64,000 nt of DNA from Skermanella rosea (GCF_016806835.2 NZ_CP086111.1:4457471-4521470); one strand, 5' to 3'; shown: positions 51,850 to 62,071, counted from the stretch's first letter. A program made the numbers and translations. The notes: generated from the sequence alone by a model not told the origin.

Positions 51850-52947
51850 ATGCTCGTCTCGAACGGCCTGCTTCTGCCGCTGGGCGGTTTCCTGGTCGGC
51901 TGCCTCATGGGCTTCATCGCCCGGCGGCATCATTTCTGCACGATGGCGGCGCTCGAGCGCCACTGGTATGCCGGTGACAGCAACGGCCTGCGGGCCTGGG
52001 CGCTGGCGATCGCGGTGGCGATCGCGCTGACCCAGGGCCTCGCCGCGACCGGCCTGTTCGATCCGCGGGAGAGCTTCTACCTGTCGCCGTCCTTCGGGTG
52101 GACCGGGGCGATCGCGGGGGGACTGGCCTTCGGCTTCGGCATGGCCCTGGTCGGCACCTGCGGCTTCGGCGCACTGGTGCGGGTCGGCGGCGGCTCGCTG
52201 CGCAGCGTGGTGGTGATGCTGGTGCTCGGCCTGTCGGCGCTGGCGGCGCAGCGCGGGCTGATCGGCTACGGCCGTGTCGCGGTGGTCGATGGACTGGCGT
52301 TCGACATCACGCGGATCGGCGCTTCCGACCAGTCCCTGGGCTCGATCCTGTCGGTCCTGACGGGAGCGGACCTGCGGCTCGCCACCGCCGTGACGGTGGC
52401 CGGACTCCTGGCGTTCTGGGTGTTCCGAAGCGCCGAATTCCGGAGGGACCGGGGCAAAATCATCGCCGGCACCGCCATCGGCTTCGCGGTCGCGGCCGGC
52501 TGGGCGATCACCTCCTACACCGCCGGCCACGCCTTCGTGCCGGTGCAGATCGAGTCCGCCTCCTTCGTCGTCCCGCCGGGCGACCTGATCCTGCACCTCA
52601 TCACCTTCACGGGCACGATCCCGGATTACGGCGTCGGTCTGGTCGCCGGCGTGATCGTCGGCGCCGCCGCCGCCGCGTGGCGCCGGCAAGAAGTCCGGTG
52701 GGAAGCCTGCGACGACGCCCGCGAACTCTCCCGCCACCTCGCCGGTGCCTTCCTGATGGGTACCGGCGGCGTGTTCGCGCTGGGATGCACCATCGGCCAG
52801 GGCGTCTCTGCCGCCTCGCTGCTCAGCGTCTCGGCGCCGGTCGTCCTCGTCTCCATCGCCGTCGGGGCGCGGCTCGGGCTGGCGCTCCTCCTGGAGGGGT
52901 CCGTCCGCCATGCCTTCTGGCCGCTCCACCGCGCGCGGCTCGGCTGA
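51850..52947 (+). CDS. soxT: YeeE/YedE-family transporter SoxT
   Basis: Inner-membrane protein of 365 residues with about ten helices. Two YeeE-type motifs are visible: RRHHFCTMAALE and VGTCGFGALVRVGGGS in the first half, ALGCTIGQGVSAAS in the second. Family members import thiosulfate or other sulfur anions via conserved Cys. A GGAGG site lies 7 bp before ATG 51850. Same strand as soxSR, 100 bp after soxR. Confidence 0.88.
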   Translation: MLVSNGLLLPLGGFLVGCLMGFIARRHHFCTMAALERHWYAGDSNGLRAWALAIAVAIALTQGLAATGLFDPRESFYLSPSFGWTGAIAGGLAFGFGMALVGTCGFGALVRVGGGSLRSVVVMLVLGLSALAAQRGLIGYGRVAVVDGLAFDITRIGASDQSLGSILSVLTGADLRLATAVTVAGLLAFWVFRSAEFRRDRGKIIAGTAIGFAVAAGWAITSYTAGHAFVPVQIESASFVVPPGDLILHLITFTGTIPDYGVGLVAGVIVGAAAAAWRRQEVRWEACDDARELSRHLAGAFLMGTGGVFALGCTIGQGVSAASLLSVSAPVVLVSIAVGARLGLALLLEGSVRHAFWPLHRARLG

Positions 52948-52967
52948 GGCCCCCGGCGGGCGCGGGG

Positions 52968-53912
52968 TCAGCCCTCCCGGACGAAGCGGTAGCCGCCGCC
53001 CTGCCGCTCCGCCCGGCCGATGCCTCCGCCGGGCAGGTGGAAACCGACCAGCCGCGCCCGGTCGCCGGCAAGGCGATCGAGCAGGCGGCGGCGGGTGGCC
53101 GCTCCCCGGGCGGGATCATGGTCGGCTCCCCAAGGCCAGTCCGGCCGGGCGAAGGAGATCGGGTCGTTCGAAACAGCGTCGCCCACCACCATGATCGGGT
53201 CGTCGAGGCCATGGACGACGAACGCCATGTGCCCGGGCGTGTGCCCGGCCGCGTCGAAGGCTTCGACCCGCGGCAGGACCTCCTCGCCGGCGTCGAACAA
53301 CGCCATCCGGGGCTCGATCGCGTCGAGCCGGCCGCGGGCGCCGACCACGAACGCCTTGCGCTCGTCCGGCATCGACGCCAGCGTCTCCTCGGCCCGCCAG
53401 TAGTCCCATTCGGTCCGGGAAATGCGGAAGGTCGCGTTGGGGAAGACGATCTCGTCGAAGTCGTCGGTGACGCCCCAGATGTGGTCGGGATGGGCGTGGG
53501 TGAACACCACGTCGGTGATTTCGGCCGGATCGATCCCGGCCTTGGCGAGATTGTCCGGCAGCTTGCCGGCGGTCGGCATGAAGTTCGGCCCGGCCCCCGC
53601 ATCGAACAGCACCAGCCGGCCGGGCAGGCGCAGGAGCGTGACGTTGCACTCCGGCCTCAGTCCATCCTGCGGCAGGCCGAATTCCCGGCGGAAGTCCGCC
53701 AGTTCCGCTTGCGGGATGCCCGGCAGCACGAAGTCGAGCGGCAGTTGGAGGTGCCCGTCGCTGACCGTCCGGACCGTGCCGTCGCCGCCGGCCATCGCAC
53801 GGCGCGGCCCCAGCGTGACCGCGGCTCCCGCGGCAAGCAGCGTCCGGATCGCCAAGCGATTGAAATCACGCCGCGACGCCCCCGCCCGGCAGCCCTTTCC
53901 CGTCCAGTCCAT
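52968..53912 (-). CDS. soxH: MBL-fold hydrolase, SoxH-like
   Basis: Exported metallo-beta-lactamase-fold hydrolase of 314 residues with a Tat signal (ASRRDFNRLAIRTLLAAG). The metal motif is HAHPDH (near 140), with HTPGHMAFV and a VGDA motif downstream. Equivalent to SoxH in Paracoccus by fold and position; the substrate is unknown. Start at 53912 is chosen for GGGGGGAG just upstream; ATG 53927 is an alternative. An N8-type box lies at 53928-53943, directly upstream. Confidence 0.8.
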   Translation of the reverse strand: MDWTGKGCRAGASRRDFNRLAIRTLLAAGAAVTLGPRRAMAGGDGTVRTVSDGHLQLPLDFVLPGIPQAELADFRREFGLPQDGLRPECNVTLLRLPGRLVLFDAGAGPNFMPTAGKLPDNLAKAGIDPAEITDVVFTHAHPDHIWGVTDDFDEIVFPNATFRISRTEWDYWRAEETLASMPDERKAFVVGARGRLDAIEPRMALFDAGEEVLPRVEAFDAAGHTPGHMAFVVHGLDDPIMVVGDAVSNDPISFARPDWPWGADHDPARGAATRRRLLDRLAGDRARLVGFHLPGGGIGRAERQGGGYRFVREG

Positions 53913-53927
53913 CACTCCCCCCAACAT

Positions 53928-53943
53928 ATGCAGTTTATTGAAT
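53928..53943. promoter_or_regulatory. Candidate SoxR operator upstream of soxH-like gene
   Basis: ATGC-AGTTTATT-GAAT; on the minus strand ATTC-N8-GCAT, one base off ATTC-N8-GAAT. It sits 16 bp before the start, in an AT-rich patch. Confidence 0.45.
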
Positions 53944-54079
53944 GTTTGCACAAAGCCGTCGGACCGTCAATGCCGCCCCGGGACCGCGGGTCCGGCGCAG
54001 GCGGGCCGTGTCGGGCAAGGGTGGCGGGGCGGATCCGGGCAGGGTATCGTGCCCCGGACCCGCGGGCGGAAGAAACATC

Positions 54080-54547
54080 ATGATCGGAAAGCATCTGCTG
54101 ATCGTCGCCAATACGCCGTCCGAGAACACGCGGCTCCTCCGCGATGCCGTGATCCGCGGCGCGCGCTCTCCCGACGTCGAGGATGTCGAGGTGCGGGCCT
54201 TGGAGCCCCTGCGGGCCGGGCCGGAGGATGTCCTGGCGGCACGGGGCATCATTCTCGGGACGACCGAGAATCTCGGCTACATGAGCGGGGCGCTCAAGGA
54301 TTTCTTCGACCGCATCTATTATCCCTGCCTCGACCGAACGCAGGGGCTTCCCTACGCCCTCTACGTTCGCGCCGGTCATGACGGGACCGGAACCTGCCGG
54401 GCCGTGACCACCATCGTCACGGGACTCCGATGGAGCGCGGTCCGGGAACCGCTGGTGCTTCGGGGCAACTTCAGCAGCGAGTTCGCCGGACAGTGCGAAG
54501 AGCTCGGCACCCTGATGGCGGCGGGACTGGAGGCCGGCATCTTCTAG
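54080..54547 (+). CDS. Flavodoxin-fold NAD(P)H-dependent oxidoreductase-like protein
   Basis: A 155-residue flavodoxin-fold protein. The FMN-binding loop is LIVANTPSENTRLL near residue 7, and LGTTENLGYMSGALKDFFDR gives the second loop. Such proteins reduce quinones or other flavin-linked acceptors. GGAAG precedes ATG 54080. Divergent from soxH; no visible link to the Sox pathway except place. Confidence 0.82.
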   Translation: MIGKHLLIVANTPSENTRLLRDAVIRGARSPDVEDVEVRALEPLRAGPEDVLAARGIILGTTENLGYMSGALKDFFDRIYYPCLDRTQGLPYALYVRAGHDGTGTCRAVTTIVTGLRWSAVREPLVLRGNFSSEFAGQCEELGTLMAAGLEAGIF

Positions 54548-54752
54548 TCCCACGGCGGCCCGGTCCGGCCGGATGGACCGCGTCCGAACGGGCATCAGGG
54601 CGCAATCCGGCGGAACCGATCCGCATTCCGGAGCGTCCTTACGGTCGGGCTGGTTCTTCTCTGAAGGATTCAATCGATGCCGCATCGCCTCGCCGAAGCA
54701 GCCCGGGGACCGCACCGCCGGCAGGCCCGCAGCTCCCACCGGAGCGGCTGAG

Positions 54753-55790
54753 GTGCTGCTCGACCTGTCGGGTTTCCCTCTCGCCGGCGTGATCGGCATC
54801 TTCGTGGTCTGCGCCCTGGCCATCGCGTTCGCCGGCACCAGGCTGGCCGGCGTCGCGGACACGCTGGCGGACCGGACCGGCATGGGCGAGATCATCGCGG
54901 GCGCCCTGTTCGTCGGCGGCAGCACCTCGCTGCCCGGCATCATCACCTCCATGACGACCGCCGGCGAAGGCTACGCGGGGCTGGCAATCGGCAACGCGGT
55001 GGGCGGCCTGACCGCCCAGACGACGTTCCTGGCGGTCGCCGACCTGGTATACCGGCGAGCCAACCTGGAGCACGCCGCCGCCACCCTGACCGGCTTGGTC
55101 CAGGGCACGCTGCTCGTCACCATGCTGACCATCCCGCTGCTGGCGATGGCGTCGCCCGAGATCACGATCCTCGGCGTCCACCCCGCCTCCATCCTGCTGT
55201 TCGTCATGTACGGCTTCGGCCTGAAGCTGCTGTCGCGCGTGAAGGAGATGCCGATGTGGTCGCCGGTGATGACGGACGATACCCAGGACGAGGCCCAAGA
55301 GGCCGAAGAAGACGGGGACCGCCGACCGACATTGAGGCTGTGGACGCTGTTCGGGGCCTATGCCGCGATCACGGCGGTCGCGGGATACCTCATCGGCGAG
55401 GCGAGCATCGCCCTGGTCGGCCTGACCGGCCTGTCGGAGACGGCGGTCGGCACCGTGTTCACGGCGGTGTCGAACTCCCTGCCGGAACTGGTGACCGCCA
55501 TCGCCGCGGTCCGGATCGGCGCCGTGAGCCTGGCCGTCGGCGACATCATCGGCGGCAATGCCTTCGAGGTGCTGTTCCTGGCCGCGGCCGACATCTTCTA
55601 CCGCTCCGGCTCGATCTACCACCGGTTCACGGACGAGAACGTCTTCACCACCGTCCTGGCCATCCTGATGACCGGCATCCTGCTGCTCGGCATGCTGCGG
55701 CGCCAGCAGCAGGGGATCGCCAACATCGGCTTCGAGAGCGCGCTGGTGCTCGCCCTCTACGCCTGCTCGATCGTGCTGGTCTTCACCTGA
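54753..55790 (+). CDS. CaCA-type sodium/calcium antiporter-like protein
   Basis: Membrane protein of 345 residues with two five-helix repeats joined by an acidic, charged loop (DDTQDEAQEAEEDGDRRP near 170-190). Alpha-repeat motifs GGSTSLPGIITSMT and SNSLPELVTAIAAVRIGA match the cation/Ca2+ exchanger superfamily; the first lacks the usual Glu (SLPG), so ion choice may differ. GTG 54753 is used with GGAG 8 bp upstream; the open frame begins at 54573 without support. It ends 30 bp from the convergent iaaA. Confidence 0.82.
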   Translation: MLLDLSGFPLAGVIGIFVVCALAIAFAGTRLAGVADTLADRTGMGEIIAGALFVGGSTSLPGIITSMTTAGEGYAGLAIGNAVGGLTAQTTFLAVADLVYRRANLEHAAATLTGLVQGTLLVTMLTIPLLAMASPEITILGVHPASILLFVMYGFGLKLLSRVKEMPMWSPVMTDDTQDEAQEAEEDGDRRPTLRLWTLFGAYAAITAVAGYLIGEASIALVGLTGLSETAVGTVFTAVSNSLPELVTAIAAVRIGAVSLAVGDIIGGNAFEVLFLAAADIFYRSGSIYHRFTDENVFTTVLAILMTGILLLGMLRRQQQGIANIGFESALVLALYACSIVLVFT

Positions 55791-55820
55791 CCGTTCCAGT
55801 AGGCAGGCCGGACGGGAAAC

Positions 55821-56768
55821 TCATCTCCCGACCAGCGGATCGCCATAGATGCCGGTCAGCACACCGGCGCCGGATGCCACGCCGCGGTACATCCCGGAAC
55901 TGTTGAACGGAAGCGCCACGTTTCCCCGGGCATCGACCGCGATGAGCCCGCCGGACCCGCCGAGCGGCGCTATCTCGGCGATGATGGATTCCGCCGCCGT
56001 GGCCAGCGGCTGGCCGCCCCAGCGCATGCGCGCGTCGATCTCGTGCGCGACCGCATGGCGGATGAACAGCTCGCCGTGGCCCGTGGCTGACACGGCGCAG
56101 GTCCGGTCGTCGGCCCAGGTGCCGGCGCCGAACACCGGGCTGTCGCCGACCCGGCCGGCCGCCTTGGCCGTCATGCCGCCGGTCGAGGTGGCGGCGGCCA
56201 GGTGCCCGTCGCCATCGAGGGCCACGGCCCCCACGGTGCCGTGCTTGCGCGCCTCGTCGCCGTCGTCGGCGGCCCCGGCGCGGCGCCGCTCCAGCTCCTC
56301 CTGCAACGCCTGCCACCTCTGCTCCGTGCGGAACCAGGCGGGGTCGCGGTGCTCCAGCCCGGCCTCGGCGCAGAACCGCCGGGCCCCGTCCCCGCAGAGC
56401 AGGACATGCTCGGAGCGCTCCATCACGGCGCGGGCCGCAAGGATCGGGTGGCGCGGCCCGCAGATCCCGGCCACCGCCCCGGCGCGCCGGTCCCTCCCAT
56501 CCATCAGCGCCGCGTCCATCTCCTGGGTCCCGTCGGCGTTGAAGACGGCGCCGCGGCCCGCATTGAACAGGGAATTGTCCTCCAGCGACTTGACGGCCTC
56601 GACCACCGCGTCGAGCGCCGGGCCGCCGCGGGCCAGGACGGCGTAGCCGGCGGACAGCGCGTCGCGCAGTCCGGCATGGTAGCGGGCTTCCGCCTCCGGC
56701 GTCATGGATTGGCGCCGGATCGTACCGGCACCGCCGTGGATCGCCAGCACGGGATCAGGTCTGGTCAC
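55821..56768 (-). CDS. iaaA: Isoaspartyl peptidase / L-asparaginase (plant-type)
   Basis: Ntn hydrolase of 315 residues that clears isoaspartyl dipeptides and asparagine. Start AIHGGAGTI, then DNSLFNAGRGAV, and autocleavage before T178 in KHGTVGAVAL; GGSGGLIAVD near the end. GTG start with GAGG upstream, 9 bp after dppA stop. In E. coli iaaA also neighbours gsiABCD, so the grouping is conserved. Confidence 0.93.
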   Translation of the reverse strand: MTRPDPVLAIHGGAGTIRRQSMTPEAEARYHAGLRDALSAGYAVLARGGPALDAVVEAVKSLEDNSLFNAGRGAVFNADGTQEMDAALMDGRDRRAGAVAGICGPRHPILAARAVMERSEHVLLCGDGARRFCAEAGLEHRDPAWFRTEQRWQALQEELERRRAGAADDGDEARKHGTVGAVALDGDGHLAAATSTGGMTAKAAGRVGDSPVFGAGTWADDRTCAVSATGHGELFIRHAVAHEIDARMRWGGQPLATAAESIIAEIAPLGGSGGLIAVDARGNVALPFNSSGMYRGVASGAGVLTGIYGDPLVGR

Positions 56769-56777
56769 TGTGGAACC

Positions 56778-57596
56778 TCAGCGTAGAAAAGCGGCCATGG
56801 CCGAAATGGAGTTCATCCAGCCGATCGCGTCGGCGATCGACGCGGCCGGAAGCCGGATGCGGAGGGCGTCGAGTCGTTCGGCGGGCGGCAGGACCGCCAC
56901 CAGATCGCCGAGCGACGGATGGGTCATCTCGAATTCCAGCGTCAGGGGCGGTTCGATGACGAAGGGTTTGATTTCCCCGAGCCGGGCCAGCGCGCGCCCG
57001 GCACCGTCGCGGATCGCCCGCCGCGCGGCCTCGACCGGAAGGTTCCGGGCGGCGCGGTTGCCCAGCGCCCGCTTGACCTCGACAAGTTCGGCGCCCGGGA
57101 AGAAACGCCGGTTCTCGGCGGCGCAGCGGTCGTCGCCGGTGACCATCGCCACCGGCGCGCCCAGGCTTCCCGCATAGGCGCCGTAGAGACCCGGCTCGCC
57201 CAGGTCCTCGCCGTTGACGCGAACGGCGCGGAACGCGAAGCCATTGGTGGTGTGTGCCAGCACGCCGAAGCCGCCGGCCCGGGCATGGTGCCCCACGCAG
57301 AAGACGGCGTCGAAACCGCCATCGAGCCCCGCGAACATGTTGAGCGGCTTCGGCTTGCCCAGGATCAGCCCGGCCGCCGGATGCAGGAGTTCCGGCAGGA
57401 GGTTGGTCATCGGACCGTGCGCGTCGTTGACCAGGACGGCGGAGGCGCCGGCCTCCAGCGCTCCTTCGACCGCGGCGTTGACCTCCTCCGTCATCAGGCG
57501 GCGGGCGCGCTCGTACTCTGCGTTGCCGGGCCGGCACTGCTCGGGCGAGACGACGCCGGCGACGCCCTCGATGTCGGCGCAGATATAGACGTTCAC
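56778..57596 (-). CDS. dppA: M55-family D-aminopeptidase (DppA-like)
   Basis: Zinc D-aminopeptidase of 272 residues. It opens with VYICADIEGVAGVV, has VLVNDAHGPMTNLLPELL near 60 and VGHHARAG near 100, giving the metal ligands of the DppA family. The GTG start overlaps the dmpA stop (GTGA), so coupled. It would remove N-terminal D-residues from imported peptides, including cell-wall fragments. Confidence 0.9.
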   Translation of the reverse strand: MNVYICADIEGVAGVVSPEQCRPGNAEYERARRLMTEEVNAAVEGALEAGASAVLVNDAHGPMTNLLPELLHPAAGLILGKPKPLNMFAGLDGGFDAVFCVGHHARAGGFGVLAHTTNGFAFRAVRVNGEDLGEPGLYGAYAGSLGAPVAMVTGDDRCAAENRRFFPGAELVEVKRALGNRAARNLPVEAARRAIRDGAGRALARLGEIKPFVIEPPLTLEFEMTHPSLGDLVAVLPPAERLDALRIRLPAASIADAIGWMNSISAMAAFLR

Positions 57597-58645
57597 GAGG
57601 GTTCCCTTTCCGACAGCCAGTCGGCCAGCGATGGCCTCCCGTGCCCGTCGCGGCCCGTCATGGCGGGGGAGGCGCACAGCGCGTTGAGGACGGCTTCCTG
57701 GGTTGCCTCGGCGGCCGCCCGGAACAGGCGGTCGATCCGGTTCTCGTTCAGGCAGGCCGTTTCCACGATGTCGCGCGCCTGGTCGTGGCGGATGCGGCGC
57801 GCGGTGGTGAAAGCCAGCGCGATGTCGCCGCTGCCGTGGCCCCAGTAGGCACCCAGGCGGGCGAGGCCGGCACCGCCGCGCCTTGCCACGCGCCGGAGCT
57901 GCCGGCTCTCCAGCGGGATGTCCGTGGCCATCAGCAGGATCACGGAGCCGCGCTCGCCGCGCGGCCCCCGGACGTCGGGAGGCACCGGCCGGCGTCCGTC
58001 GGGCAGCACGAGGTCCCCTGCCCTGCCGAAATTGGCGAGCGCCAGGACGCCGAGATGGAAGCCCTCCCCGTCCAGGGCGAGGCGGCGCGACGCGGTGCCG
58101 ATCCCGCCCTTGAAGCCGAAGGCGCTCATGCCGGTCCCGGCACCGACCGAGCCCTGGGCCACCGGCCCTTCCAGCGCGGCGGCGACCGCCTCCAGGGTAT
58201 CGGCCTCAGTCAGGGCCATCGCCTGTATGTCGCTGAGATAGCCGTCGTTGCATTCGCAGACGACCGGATTGACGGTCGCCGTTTCGCGGCCGATGTCGGG
58301 GTTCCCCCGGATCGCGTGGCGGACCAGCGCGTTGAAACCGGTGCCGACCGCGAAGGTGTTGGTCAGCAGGATCGGCGTCTCGACCGAGCCCAGCTCCTCG
58401 ACCTGGATCAGGCCGGCGCTCTTGCCGAACCCGTTGATGACGTCGGCCGCGGCCGGGACCTTGTCGCGGTACAGGTTGCCGCCATGGGGCAGCACCGCGG
58501 TGACGCCGGTTCGCAGGTCGCCGTCCGTGCGGGTCAGGTGCCCCACCCGTACGCCGGGCACGTCGGTGATCGCGTTGAGCGCCCCGGCCGGCAGGGTGCC
58601 GCAGGCCAGGCCGTAGTCCCGGGCAAGCCGGACGGTGCCGGTCAC
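57593..58645 (-). CDS. dmpA: P1-family (DmpA-like) aminopeptidase
   Basis: Self-processing aminopeptidase of 350 residues in the DmpA/BapA family, acting on D-Ala, L-Ala or beta-amino acid N termini. The autocleavage Gly-Ser pair lies in [20 protein letters not shown]; the segment [13 protein letters not shown] precedes it. GTG start overlaps the gsiD stop (GTGA), chosen over a longer frame from 58798. Part of the peptide operon. Confidence 0.9.
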   Translation of the reverse strand: MTGTVRLARDYGLACGTLPAGALNAITDVPGVRVGHLTRTDGDLRTGVTAVLPHGGNLYRDKVPAAADVINGFGKSAGLIQVEELGSVETPILLTNTFAVGTGFNALVRHAIRGNPDIGRETATVNPVVCECNDGYLSDIQAMALTEADTLEAVAAALEGPVAQGSVGAGTGMSAFGFKGGIGTASRRLALDGEGFHLGVLALANFGRAGDLVLPDGRRPVPPDVRGPRGERGSVILLMATDIPLESRQLRRVARRGGAGLARLGAYWGHGSGDIALAFTTARRIRHDQARDIVETACLNENRIDRLFRAAAEATQEAVLNALCASPAMTGRDGHGRPSLADWLSEREPS

Positions 58646-59529
58646 GGCGTCCTCAGCTTCGGGTCGAGCGCGTCGCGCAGGCCGTCGCCCAGCATGTTGA
58701 AGGCCAGCACGGTGATGAAGATCGCCAGCCCCGGAAAGACCGTCACGTGGCTGGCGACGCCGATATAGCTGCGCCCGTCGGCGAGCATGGCGCCCCATTC
58801 CGGGCTGGGCGGCTGCGCGCCGAGGCCGATGAAGCTGAGGCTGGCCGCCGTCAGGATCGCGGTCCCGATCCGCATCGAGAAATAGACGATCACGCTCGGC
58901 AAGGTCCCCGGCAGCAGGTGGCGCAGCATGAGCACGCTGTCGCGTACGCCGATGGCGCGCGCCGCGTCCACGTAGACGGCCTGCTTGAGCGCCAGCGTCG
59001 AGCCCCGGACCAGCCGGGCGAAGACCGGCACGCTGAAGACCGCGACCGCGTAGATGACGTTGTCGATGCCCGGCCCCAGGATCGCGATGACGGCGATCGC
59101 CAGCAGGATTCCGGGAAACGCCAGCAGCACGTCGCAGACCCGCATGATCGCGGAGTCCACCCAGCGGCCGTGGAAGCCGCTGACCAGCCCCAGGACCACG
59201 CCGATCAGGCCGCCGAGCGTCACCGAGAGGAAACCGACCGCGAGCGAGATACGGGCCCCGTGGATGATCCGGCTGAGGATGTCCCGCCCATAGGCGTCGG
59301 TCCCCGCCCAGTGGACGGCCGAGGGACCCTCCAGTATCCGCATGTAGTCGGGCTCGGCCGGGTCGTAAGGCGCCAGATAGGGAGCGCCGACCGCCACGAT
59401 CAGCAGGAGGAGCAGGAAGATCCCGGCGGCTATGGCCAGCTTCTCGCGGCGGAACCGGCGGACGAACTCGCGCCAGGGGCTGCGGACCGGCCGCGCCGCC
59501 AGGGTCGCCGGGTTTGCGACGGCTGTCAT
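58642..59529 (-). CDS. gsiD: Peptide/glutathione ABC transporter permease GsiD-like
   Basis: Permease of the DppC/OppC/GsiD class, 295 residues with six helices. N-terminal [27 protein letters not shown], and the EAA-like loop with [20 protein letters not shown]. The ATG overlaps the gsiC stop by 4 bp (ATGA). The open frame extends antisense into the upstream gene but is not used. Confidence 0.94.
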   Translation of the reverse strand: MTAVANPATLAARPVRSPWREFVRRFRREKLAIAAGIFLLLLLIVAVGAPYLAPYDPAEPDYMRILEGPSAVHWAGTDAYGRDILSRIIHGARISLAVGFLSVTLGGLIGVVLGLVSGFHGRWVDSAIMRVCDVLLAFPGILLAIAVIAILGPGIDNVIYAVAVFSVPVFARLVRGSTLALKQAVYVDAARAIGVRDSVLMLRHLLPGTLPSVIVYFSMRIGTAILTAASLSFIGLGAQPPSPEWGAMLADGRSYIGVASHVTVFPGLAIFITVLAFNMLGDGLRDALDPKLRTP

Positions 59530-60446
59530 TTGTAGCGGATCTCCGGGTTCGCCAGCGCGTAGAGCACGTCGACGGCGAGGTTGATGAGGATGAACTCGAT
59601 CGAGAAGAGCAGGATCTCGGCCTGGATCACCGGATAGTCCCGGTACGACACGGAATCGACGAGAAGCCGCCCGAGCCCCGGCCAGGAGAACACGGTCTCG
59701 ACCACGATCGAGCCGCCGAGCAGGAAGCCGAACTGGAGGCCGACCATCGTGATCACCGGCACCAGGGCGTTCCGCAGCGTGTGCTTCCAGACGACGAACC
59801 GCTCCGGCACGCCCTTGGCCCGGGCGGTGCGGACATAGTCCTCGCGCGCGATGTCCGCGAAGGCCGATCGGGTGAAGCGCGCCATCACGGCGGCGACCCC
59901 CAGCCCCAGCGTGAAGGCCGGCATGACGAAATGCTGCCAAGTTCCGTATCCGCCGGTCGGCAGCCAGCCGAGTTGGACCGAGAAGGCGTCGATCAGCAGC
60001 AGACCCAGCCAGAACGACGGGAACGATATGCCGGAAACCGCCACCAGCATGCCGGTATAGTCCTGCCACCGGCCGCGCCTGACGGCGGAAAGCACGCCGA
60101 TCAGCAGGCCGGCGACGGTGGCCCAGACCATGCTCACGACCGTCAGCCAGAACGTCGGCATCAGCCGCTCGCCGATCTCCTCGATGACCGGGCGGCGGGT
60201 CTTCAGGGAGATGCCGAAATCGCCCTGGACCGCATTGCCGAGGAAGACCGCGTACTGCTCCCACAGCGGCCGGTCGAGGCCGAGCGACTGCCGGACGTTG
60301 GCGACGTCCTGGGGCGTGGCGTCGGGTCCCGCCACCAGCCGGGCCGGATCGCCCGGCAGGAGGTGGACGAAGGCGAAGACGAGCAGCGAGATCACCAGGA
60401 TGACCGGCACCGTGCCGATCAGCCGCCTGATCAGATAACTGGACAT
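59526..60446 (-). CDS. gsiC: Peptide/glutathione ABC transporter permease GsiC-like
   Basis: Permease of the DppB/GsiC class, 306 residues. Starts [19 protein letters not shown], with [16 protein letters not shown] near 32 and the permease loop [20 protein letters not shown] near 200. It pairs with GsiD. It follows a strong hairpin after the binding-protein gene. Confidence 0.94.
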   Translation of the reverse strand: MSSYLIRRLIGTVPVILVISLLVFAFVHLLPGDPARLVAGPDATPQDVANVRQSLGLDRPLWEQYAVFLGNAVQGDFGISLKTRRPVIEEIGERLMPTFWLTVVSMVWATVAGLLIGVLSAVRRGRWQDYTGMLVAVSGISFPSFWLGLLLIDAFSVQLGWLPTGGYGTWQHFVMPAFTLGLGVAAVMARFTRSAFADIAREDYVRTARAKGVPERFVVWKHTLRNALVPVITMVGLQFGFLLGGSIVVETVFSWPGLGRLLVDSVSYRDYPVIQAEILLFSIEFILINLAVDVLYALANPEIRYK

Positions 60447-60475
60447 AGATGGATCCCAACGTCCTGCTGGCGAAG

Positions 60476-60505
60476 CCCCCGCGCGGCACCGGTGCCGCGC
60501 GGGGG
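60476..60505 (-). terminator. Perfect 30-bp palindrome between gsiB and gsiC
   Basis: CCCCCGCGCGGCACC followed by its exact reverse complement gives a 15-bp stem (a loop of a few bases forms in RNA). It lies 8 bp after the binding-protein stop. It lacks a T-run, so it is best read as a 3' stabiliser or leaky terminator, like that of the sugar operon. Confidence 0.65.
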
Positions 60506-60513
60506 GACGGCGC

Positions 60514-62043
60514 TCAGTTCGTGAAGGCCGCTTCCTCGAGCGAGAAGCCGCGGTCGGGAAGCATGTAGACGCCGCTGAGGTTCTTGCTCTGGGCGGTCAG
60601 GAGCTGGTTGGTGCCCAGGAACACCCAGGGCGCGTCCTGCCAGATCAGCTTCTGGGCCTCGGCGTAGAACCCCGCCCGCTTGTCGGCGTCGGCCGTCCCG
60701 ATCGCCGACTGGATGGCCTTGTCGACGGCCTCGTTGCGGTAGTAGGCGACGTTGAACATGGCCGGCGGGAAGCTGGTGCTCGCCAGGAGCGGACGCAGCG
60801 CCCAGTCGGCGTCGCCGGTCGAGGACGACCAGCCGGCGAACTGCATCTTGACCGTGGCGTCCTCCGGCTTCGCGACGCTCCAGATGCGCTGGGCCTCGAC
60901 GCCCGCCTCCAGCGGGGTCACCGCGACCTTGACCCCGACCTGGGCGAACTGCTGCTGGAGGAACTGCATGGCCCGCATGGCCGTGGTGTTGTTCTTGCCG
61001 AACATCTCGGTCTCGAACCCGTTCGGATAGCCGGCCTCCGCCAGCAGCGCCTTGGCCTTCGCCAGGTCGAAGGCATAGGGCTCCTGCGCCTGGTGGAACC
61101 GGAGCAGCGACGGCAACGGCGAGTCGAGCGGGTCGCAGAAGCCGTTCTCGACGACCTTGCAATAGGCCTGCTTGTTGACGGCGTAGTTCAGCGCCCGCCG
61201 GACGCGGACGTCGTCGAACGGCTTCTTCAAGGTGTTCATCGCCACGTACCAGCCGACGATGGATGGGCGCTTGACGACCTCGAGGTCGGCGTTGCGCTCC
61301 GCGACCGTCACCATCTCGGGCGGCAGCGGGGTGATGAACTGCGCCTCCCCGGCCTGGAGCATCGCGACGCGGCTGCCGTTCTCCGGCACCGAGCGGATCG
61401 TGACGCCGTCCACCTTCGGCAGGTCCGGCTTCCAGTAATCCTCGTTGCGTACGACCTCGAAGGTGTCGGCGGCCCAACGCTTGAACTTGAAGGCGCCGGT
61501 GCCGACCGGGTTGCGGCCGATGTCCTTGCCGTGCTTCGCGATCGCCGCCGGGCTGATCATCATCGCGCCGGGATGGGCGAGATTGTTGGGGAAGGCGCCG
61601 AACGGCTCCTTCAGCACGACCTTGACCGTGGCGGGGTCCACCACCTCGACCCGATCCACCATCGACACCAGGCTGCGGCGGGACAGTCGGTTCTCGGGGT
61701 TGGCGAGCCGCTCGATGTTGACCTTCACGGCCTCCGCGTCGAAGTCGGTGCCGTCGTGGAACTTGACGCCCCGGCGGAGATGGAACGTGTACTCGGTCGC
61801 GTCGTCGCTGGCCTCGAACCGTTCGGCCAGCAGCGGAACCAGCTTCATGTCGCGGTCGAAGCCGAACAGGCCCTGGTAGACGGTGCGCAGCGAGGTCTGC
61901 GACAGCGTGTCGTTGATGTTGGTGGGGTCGAGGCCGGTGAGGTTGTCCTGCACGCCGACCACCAGGGTCCTCGCGGATGCCGTGGCCGGCATCGCGGCCA
62001 GGGCCGCGAGCGCGCAGGCCGTCATCAGTTCCTTGAATGCCAC
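60514..62043 (-). CDS. gsiB: Peptide/glutathione-binding protein GsiB-like
   Basis: Periplasmic binding protein of family SBP_bac_5, 509 residues. Signal peptide to about ASAR (25), then [36 protein letters not shown] and [11 protein letters not shown], the GsiB/DppA pattern. GTG start with AGGGAT upstream. In E. coli the GsiABCD system carries glutathione; here dipeptides or D-peptides are likely too, given the peptidases. Confidence 0.93.
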   Translation of the reverse strand: MAFKELMTACALAALAAMPATASARTLVVGVQDNLTGLDPTNINDTLSQTSLRTVYQGLFGFDRDMKLVPLLAERFEASDDATEYTFHLRRGVKFHDGTDFDAEAVKVNIERLANPENRLSRRSLVSMVDRVEVVDPATVKVVLKEPFGAFPNNLAHPGAMMISPAAIAKHGKDIGRNPVGTGAFKFKRWAADTFEVVRNEDYWKPDLPKVDGVTIRSVPENGSRVAMLQAGEAQFITPLPPEMVTVAERNADLEVVKRPSIVGWYVAMNTLKKPFDDVRVRRALNYAVNKQAYCKVVENGFCDPLDSPLPSLLRFHQAQEPYAFDLAKAKALLAEAGYPNGFETEMFGKNNTTAMRAMQFLQQQFAQVGVKVAVTPLEAGVEAQRIWSVAKPEDATVKMQFAGWSSSTGDADWALRPLLASTSFPPAMFNVAYYRNEAVDKAIQSAIGTADADKRAGFYAEAQKLIWQDAPWVFLGTNQLLTAQSKNLSGVYMLPDRGFSLEEAAFTN

Positions 62044-62071
62044 TGTGCTCTATCCCTTCGTTGTCGTGTTT

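Noticed and set aside
52098-54083. 661-codon plus-strand frame over soxT and soxH
   Set aside because: Runs out of frame through one gene and antisense through the next.
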